DNA of 64,000 nucleotides, from contig CM037881.1 in assembly GCA_021292165.1 (NCBI GenBank), positions 2,976,001 through 3,040,000 of the forward strand, given 5' to 3'. The position numbers were made by a program, and so were the translations under genes. Origin of the DNA: Shinisaurus crocodilurus (Eukaryota > Chordata > Lepidosauria > Squamata > Shinisauridae). Of this stretch, positions 63,301 to 64,000 are shown in pieces; within the stretch, counting starts at the first letter, position 1, and each line of letters starts with the position of its first letter. The notes under the pieces were generated by a model. It made no database searches and was not told where the DNA came from. It saw only the letters and a list, made by a program, of their open reading frames with translations.

Positions 63301-64000
63301 GTGATCGGCAGCGCCAGAGCCCGCCCACTCCCTCCCTCCCTCCCTCCCTTATCTATTCATTGACTGGGTTCGGACAACACGACAAACCATTGTGGGTTGC
63401 TACCCACAATGGTTTGTCGCACTGTGCAAACCGAGACCAATTCCTGCAGGGTGGCTTGTTTGAGGGCAACAAGCCACCCTGACAACCCATAGCTTATTCT
63501 AGGGGTTATACCAGGCGACCGACCCCATCGTGGGTATCAGGAATCAGCTAGAGACTCGCTTGGCAAGAGTGGCAAAAACACCTTGCCACTCTTGCCCAGC
63601 ATGCCCGGGGCGAGTACCCACCGGCGCCAGCCAGCCTACACGTGCCCCAGCGGCACTTGGGAGTGATTGGCACTGGCTGGATGTCCCCCGCCACGGTTAC
63701 GAGCTGTTTTTGGCTTGCCACAGGTTTTTTCCCCTTTACTGTTTCCCCCCCCCCCCCCCCCGGGATTGCGGAAGGCAGAAGGCGCTTGAGAGCCAACTTT
63801 TGCGATCTCTGTTTTGACAGCCCCTTCAAAGTGCCCAAGCAGCACTTCGGAAGGGCTGTCAGATATATATATATATTTTAAATTGTACACAAAATATGCA
63901 CAAATAGGTTTGTATTTTTTTAATTCTTTTTTCTTTTAGCCACAGTGGCACAGCTGCAGAAATCTGAACCCTCGGCTGGGGCAATGTCCTGAGGGTACCT
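42300..64000 (+). CDS. TNFRSF1A-like: TNFR1-type TNF receptor (TNFRSF1A-like), 3' end beyond the window
   Basis: Type I membrane receptor of the TNF-receptor superfamily; TNFR1 binds TNF/LTA trimers and signals through an intracellular death domain. Coding exons: 42300-42338, 50481-50676, 55514-55642, 56128-56274, 58757-58841, 60341-60411, 60559-60681, 62796-62833, then 63940 to the window edge. Phases (0,1,1,1,2,1,1,0) all agree. Residues 1-20 form a signal peptide; cysteine-rich domains follow from about residue 59, with the TNFR1-like DTVCGC.xNQY block in CRD2/3. Four N-glycosylation sequons (NRT, NYS, NCT, NGT) are visible. One transmembrane helix lies at about residues 226-244. Exon lengths mirror human TNFRSF1A. 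The cytoplasmic death domain, if present, lies past 64000. In mammals TNFRSF1A is not beside CTC1, so a paralog is possible. Confidence 0.88.
42967..43430 (+). mobile_element. L2 LINE 3' end, inserted in the foldback element
   Basis: Frame 42968-43219 reads [55 protein letters not shown], the L2 ORF2 C-terminus, followed by GTGAACCACCCAGAGAGC and GGTATAGAAATGAAAT tail. Confidence 0.9.
43431..43668. mobile_element. Tc/mariner-like MITE in the L2 tail
   Basis: Left end CAGTCATGCCTTGGATTGAGAG, right end CTCTCAAACCAAGTTACTTG...AATCCAAGGTATGA, inverted. Interior CGTTCCGGAAACGTGCTTGTAA resembles Tigger-type nonautonomous elements. It splits the GAAAT-rich L2 tail, which resumes as (GAAAT)n. Confidence 0.7.
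44770..45149. other. TNF-receptor intron 1, no recognised feature
   Basis: TGGTGGCCTCTGGGCCAAAT resembles a hAT-like remnant, but the second end was not found. Confidence 0.35.
45150..45270. mobile_element. Palindromic hAT-type MITE
   Basis: CAGTGTTCTCCCACCTTGG to GGTGGGAGAACGCTG. Flanks AGCCAGGC and AGCTAGGC match at 7 of 8 bases. Confidence 0.92.
45325..45395 (-). mobile_element. L2 3'-tail fragment
   Basis: TTATTTATTTATTACATTTCT then CCCGCCTTTCTGC...AAAGCGGTTTACAATG, antisense L2 tail. Confidence 0.7.
45420..46090. other. GC-rich island in TNF-receptor intron 1, content unknown
   Basis: CpG-containing, GC-rich stretch with long overlapping open frames on both strands (minus 45522-46085, 187 codons) and no family resemblance. 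The frames are likely a product of low stop-codon density in GC-rich DNA. Confidence 0.45.
46150..46195. repeat. (CCA)n / C-rich simple repeat
   Basis: CACCACCACC run followed by CCCCCCCC. Confidence 0.9.
46324..46438. mobile_element. Palindromic hAT-type MITE
   Basis: CAGTGTTCTCCAACCTTGG at left; right end CAAGGTTGGACAGCTCTG. Flanks GTTTAGAC and GTTTAGAG match at 7 of 8 bases. Confidence 0.92.
46440..47034. other. TNF-receptor intron 1, no recognised feature
   Basis: A short (TATG)n-like stretch at about 46977; otherwise nothing recognised. Confidence 0.4.
47041..47095 (+). mobile_element. L2-type 3' tail
   Basis: CCGGCCAGATGGGCGATTAA then (ATAA)n; same tail type as 2069 and 10785. Confidence 0.65.
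47395..47750. repeat. Unidentified MITE-like repeat
   Basis: Inverted wording at its ends (GGAAATTTTTCCATGAGG...GATGTGGAGTGGAAAATT against GAATTGGAAAATTTTGTCC) and a TGCACAATGCCTTTTGAGTG...AGTGCTAGGAGC core shared with about 55310-55360. Confidence 0.45.
47840..48840 (+). mobile_element. Penelope-like element, 3' part with GIY-YIG endonuclease
   Basis: Frame 48018-48407 reads NSAHPVLVKRQVVKNMIQKAQ and YAEESKERAVKLVEANGY, the RT-to-endonuclease linker of Penelope-like elements. Frame 48457-48825 encodes a GIY-YIG-type domain: GAIYKNECLECNSFHIGETRRPLLKR split over the G-x-I-Y and H-I-G motifs, then REKHAGR and ERSLQRRKSKEAVF. The 5' end carries an inverted copy: 47840-47952 pairs with 47966-48088. 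A one-armed MITE interrupts the frame at 48185-48251. A frameshift or stop separates the two frames. Confidence 0.85.
48185..48251. mobile_element. One-armed hAT MITE with perfect target duplication
   Basis: 67-bp element beginning CATTGTTCTGGGCATGC and ending TTTGGAGAACACTG, flanked by GGTTATAG on both sides (48177-48184 and 48252-48259). The left arm is reduced to about 9 bases, yet both termini and the duplication are retained. Confidence 0.92.
49004..49044. repeat. Perfect 17-bp hairpin next to (AT)n
   Basis: GTCGGGGTTCAGTGTCA and its exact reverse complement are separated by 7 bases, and an (AT)n run follows at about 49051-49070. It follows the Penelope-like element. Confidence 0.9.
49085..49402 (+). 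mobile_element. L1/Tx1-like LINE C-terminal fragment
   Basis: Frame reads LRLHLIQQKLLCLLDLSKLANCWRY...LTHLFWQCPLVASFWVEV, the C-terminal C..C...H..W.C....FW pattern of L1-type ORF2. Confidence 0.7.
49403..49960. other. TNF-receptor intron 1, probably L1-derived remainder
   Basis: No clear frame; it may continue the L1-like fragment as 3' sequence. Nothing else recognised. Confidence 0.3.
49962..50122 (-). mobile_element. 5S-rRNA-derived SINE with CR1 tail, copy 4
   Basis: Antisense copy: CATAGATTTCATAATAGAG then the CR1 tail (GTTGGAAGGAGCCTACAAGG), then the 5S-type C box and A box (GACCCTGCTTAGCTTTCC). Confidence 0.88.
50481..50676 (+). CDS. TNFRSF1A-like: TNF-receptor exon 2 (end of signal peptide, CRD1)
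   Basis: TTCTTTGCAG acceptor, AGAG/GTATGA donor; phase 0 in, 1 out. Encodes the rest of the signal peptide, a linker (DTIHGVVADKEDFIHSSG) and LTCRKGYFPHPNRTHCCFRCHRG, matching [25 protein letters not shown] of TNFR1. Confidence 0.93.
50880..51185 (+). mobile_element. CR1-like LINE fragment (endonuclease-RT linker)
   Basis: Reads LKEGVKRVKSLQNAWRLLKATIIEC and STKSKKTTAWLVNRLMKLLEKRR, like the W..LK......I linker of CR1 ORF2. The same element probably continues at 52400. Confidence 0.55.
51178..51248. repeat. Perfect 30-bp inverted repeat
   Basis: Arms 51178-51207 and 51219-51248 are exact reverse complements with an 11-base loop. The inner part (AGGGTGCA) matches the end of the DNA element at 51202, the outer part belongs to the CR1-like fragment. 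Confidence 0.95.
51202..52220. mobile_element. Outer nonautonomous DNA element (GGGTGCAATC type)
   Basis: GGGTGCAATCGATAGGC at left; near the right end GGGGCCATAGGATCGCTC. A related end pair is seen at 21824-22250. It is interrupted by a hAT element with an 8-bp duplication. Confidence 0.6.
51489..52176. mobile_element. hAT element (CAGGGGTCCTCAAAC ends), nonautonomous
   Basis: Ends CAGGGGTCCTCAAACTTTT and GTTTGAGGACCCCTG-type; CCCTAGAT flanks both sides exactly (51481-51488 and 52177-52184). No transposase frame. The interior holds a 230-base gene-like segment (51724-51960) and a GC-rich block. The terminal sequence recalls hAT families shared horizontally among tetrapods (OposCharlie1-like), from memory. 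Confidence 0.9.
52225..52400 (-). mobile_element. L2 3'-tail fragment
   Basis: GTTGTACCCAGCCTTTCTGCC then GGCACCCGGGGCAGCTTATAATC and A-rich tail, antisense L2. Confidence 0.65.
52400..53260 (+). mobile_element. Degraded CR1-like LINE, RT N-terminus and 3' end
   Basis: Broken reading: ANKSPGSDGLHLGVLKELK-type, PEDWRMAKTMPIFKKRSG, DPGNYRVVSSTFF, then jumps to a 3' end with CTGGAGACTGGAGTAGATGGG and CTGAACCTGCATGGCTGTTC. Multiple stops and a (G)12 run at about 52851-52863. Confidence 0.65.
53364..53605 (+). mobile_element. MIR/CORE-like SINE, full length
   Basis: Most complete copy: GCCAGTGTGGCATAGTGG, A box [16 protein letters not shown] box GGTTCTAGTCC, core GAAACTCACTGAGTGACC, AGGATAAAATGGAGAGGAGG, CCTTGGGTTCCTTGCAGG, tail (AAATA)n. 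Confidence 0.93.
53670..53847. mobile_element. MITE with TAGCTGTCAAAACTCCGG ends
   Basis: Inverted ends TAGCTGTCAAAACTCCGG and CCGGAGTTTTGACAGCTA. A second TAGCTGTCAAAGCTCCG starts at 53846, overlapping the right end, and begins another element of the same family. Confidence 0.8.
53846..55065. mobile_element. Related DNA-element composite
   Basis: Starts TAGCTGTCAAAGCTCCG; includes GCCACTTGGGCACTTTGAAGG and GGGCTGTCACTAGCTGTCAAC near 54309-54350, and GACAACCCACTGTGGCTTGTC-type inverted pieces up to 55065. The latter part recurs at 63365-63545. It appears to be two or more nested nonautonomous elements. Confidence 0.55.
55240..55380. repeat. MITE-like repeat fragment
   Basis: Shares GCGCAATGCTTTTGCTTGGTAGTGCTAGGAGC-like wording with 47590-47625. 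Confidence 0.45.
55514..55642 (+). CDS. TNFRSF1A-like: TNF-receptor exon 3 (CRD1-CRD2)
   Basis: ATTTGCAG acceptor, TCAG/GTAAGT donor; phases 1/1. Encodes TYVAQHCLEPDKTPTCSECPKGTYMSRENYSN.CLGCQNCRS; cysteine spacing matches TYLYNDC...DCRECESGSFTASENH..HCLSCSKCRK of TNFR1. Confidence 0.95.
56128..56274 (+). CDS. TNFRSF1A-like: TNF-receptor exon 4 (CRD2-CRD3)
   Basis: CTCTCTAG acceptor, ACGT/GTGAGT donor; phases 1/1. Encodes VSNCTPEGDTVCGCAENQYRT...FFCKDCSACHNGTTRQTC; the DTVCGC.xNQYR block is the best single sign of TNFR1 relationship. Confidence 0.96.
56280..56930. other. TNF-receptor intron 4, no recognised feature
   Basis: Possible L2-like 3' end near 56480-56830 (TTCCATAATGAAG, GGGGAAGGAAATTCC wording), too weak to call. 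Confidence 0.3.
56940..57530 (+). mobile_element. CR1/L3-like LINE 3' end
   Basis: Frame 57073-57342 reads RTWGHPMKMNSGRFRTNTRKYLFTQHIVKLWNSLAQDVVVATDLDSFKRGLD, the CR1-type C-terminus, followed by CTGATCCAGCAAGGGCTAATG. Confidence 0.8.
57880..58025. mobile_element. hAT-type MITE (CAGTGCTTTTTTTCTGG ends)
   Basis: Inverted ends CAGTGCTTTTTTTCTGG and CCAGAAAAAAAGCCCTG. Flanks GTTGGAAC and GTCGGAAG match at 6 of 8 bases. Confidence 0.75.
58757..58841 (+). CDS. TNFRSF1A-like: TNF-receptor exon 5 (CRD3-CRD4)
   Basis: CTTCCCAG acceptor, GCAG/GTAGGG donor; phase 1 in, 2 out. Encodes TTFSDTLCECHYGFFLRTGENHCSPCSS, matching [23 protein letters not shown]. Confidence 0.95.
58860..59300. other. GC-rich intronic block, content unknown
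   Basis: GC-rich, with CCTCCCCGCCGCCCAGTGGAT-like repeats occurring in both orientations (CACTGGGCAGTGAGGGGAGC). Long open frames on both strands, none recognisable. Confidence 0.4.
59313..59565 (-). mobile_element. MIR/CORE-like SINE
   Basis: Antisense copy: (TTTA)n tail, TATACCCCGCCTTTTTTCC, GGCTTACATAATCC, (CTC)n, core, and CCGGATCTCCCGAGTCC head. Confidence 0.92.
59697..59713. repeat. Poly-G run
   Basis: About 16 consecutive G. Length is likely to be unstable or misassembled. Confidence 0.9.
60341..60411 (+). CDS. TNFRSF1A-like: TNF-receptor exon 6 (CRD4, stalk)
   Basis: CATCTTTCAG acceptor, CTGG/GTGAGT donor; phase 2 in, 1 out. Encodes CNEQDCKARCEASNPVARPPHSL; compares with CKKSLECTKLCLPQ of TNFR1 and is of similar length. 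Confidence 0.9.
60559..60681 (+). CDS. TNFRSF1A-like: TNF-receptor exon 7 (transmembrane helix)
   Basis: CCATACAG acceptor, TATC/GTGAGT donor; phases 1/1. Encodes ELTS then LLGSLVVIFGAGCLLLLA (membrane helix), followed by basic RRIIKP and a CC pair, a standard stop-transfer and possible palmitoylation site. Confidence 0.93.
60775..60838. mobile_element. hAT MITE, left arm only
   Basis: CTGTTCTCCAACCTTGGGTGCC to CAGCATGCCCCAGC; the right half is missing. The GTGCCCAG variant matches the copy at 61686. Confidence 0.8.
61260..61600. repeat. Unidentified repeat, partly duplicated
   Basis: Two similar blocks about 170 bases apart (AAAAGACAGAAGAAACAGTGGGAAAACATGG and AAAAGATAGAAGCAGCAGTGGAAAAACATGG wording), related to 41190-41450. 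Confidence 0.5.
61686..62198. mobile_element. hAT MITE (outer) with perfect target duplication
   Basis: CAGTGTTCTCCAACCTTGG to CCAAGGTTGGAGAACACTG, flanked exactly by CCCTAACA (61678-61685 and 62199-62206). The right arm is interrupted by a second hAT element at 61807-62176. Confidence 0.96.
61807..62176. mobile_element. hAT element (inner, CAGGGCTGTGGAGT ends)
   Basis: CAGGGCTGTGGAGTTGG to CGACTCCACAGCCTTG, 370 bp, with CCGACTCCGACTCC subrepeats near both ends. CACCCAAG flanks both sides exactly (61799-61806 and 62177-62184) and is part of the outer element's arm. No transposase frame. Confidence 0.96.
62412..62553. mobile_element. hAT-type element (GGGTAGGAAACTTGTGG family)
   Basis: Imperfect inverted repeat: TAGGAAACTTGTGGCCCTCC...TTGGCCTATAACTCCC against GGGAGTTGTAGGTCAAAAAC...GGCCTTGAGTTGCCCACCCCTG. 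Same family as 7803-7940. Confidence 0.7.
62796..62833 (+). CDS. TNFRSF1A-like: TNF-receptor exon 8 (cytoplasmic)
   Basis: TTTTTTCCAG acceptor, AAAG/GTAAGC donor; 38 nt, phase 1 in, 0 out. Encodes SDQPSTKEPPSK, a Ser/Pro-rich juxtamembrane linker. Confidence 0.75.
63240..63870. mobile_element. DNA-element composite related to 54300-55065
   Basis: Contains GGTTCGGACAACACGACAAAC, TTGTGGGTTGCTACCCACAA hairpin and AGGGTGGCTTGTTTGAGGGC, all with counterparts at 54895-55050, and ends TGACAGCCCCTTCAAAGTGCC, as near 54310-54335. An (AT)n run follows at 63862. Confidence 0.55.
63940..64000 (+). CDS. TNFRSF1A-like: TNF-receptor exon 9, cut by the window edge
   Basis: TTCTTTTAG acceptor, phase 0 to match exon 8. 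Encodes PQWHSCRNLNPRLGQCPEGT to the edge. No conserved motif yet, so assignment rests on splice site, phase and position. Confidence 0.6.

Noticed and set aside
1..64000. Endogenous retrovirus or other viral insertion
   Set aside because: All RT sequences seen are of non-LTR or Penelope type; I saw no gag, protease, integrase or paired LTRs.
1..64000. tRNA genes or a compact multi-gene operon-like system
   Set aside because: Only tRNA-derived SINEs were seen, and all convincing protein exons belong to two intron-containing vertebrate genes.

Overview
This is a vertebrate nuclear genome window, most likely from a squamate reptile (lizard). The basis is the repeat mix: CR1, L2, L1-like and two further LINE types, a Penelope-like element, Tc1/mariner and hAT elements, a tRNA-type CORE/MIR-like SINE and a 5S-rRNA-derived SINE, lying around genes with short GT-AG exons. 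I see no prokaryotic, organellar or viral sequence. Species cannot be read from the sequence alone.

Two host genes account for all coding sequence I trust. On the minus strand, CTC1 (the large subunit of the CST telomere-replication complex) runs from a start codon at 39564 to a stop at 1020. I assembled 22 exons by reading splice sites, exon phases and similarity to mammalian CTC1. They sum to 3810 nt, with one unresolved frame problem at exons 13-15. One intron is of the GC-AG type. On the plus strand, a TNF-receptor gene of TNFR1 type starts at 42300 (signal peptide) and runs off the right edge. Eight complete exons plus the start of a ninth cover the signal peptide, four cysteine-rich domains and the transmembrane helix; any death domain would lie beyond 64000. 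The two genes are head-to-head, with 2.7 kb between start codons and two GC-rich promoter-like islands at about 39240-39780 and 40080-40290.

Layout: 1-6000, CTC1 last exon and its final intron holding a Tc1 element split by an L2; 6000-10700, CTC1 exons 21-15 with CR1 fragments; 10700-22800, a long repeat-filled intron pair around exon 14, including a CR1 with ORF2 intact but for one stop, nested inside another LINE; 22800-39600, CTC1 exons 13-1; 39600-42300, the divergent intergenic region; 42300-64000, the TNF-receptor gene with an 8.1-kb first intron that contains a 1.9-kb foldback element and a Penelope-like element.

The most interesting points are: the TNFR1-type gene beside CTC1, which is not the mammalian arrangement and may be a 17p13-type ohnolog; four copies of a chimeric SINE with a 5S rRNA head and a CR1 3' tail; a modular foldback element; and clean nested hAT insertions that keep perfect 8-bp target duplications. 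I found no gene cluster that looks like a new multi-gene system.
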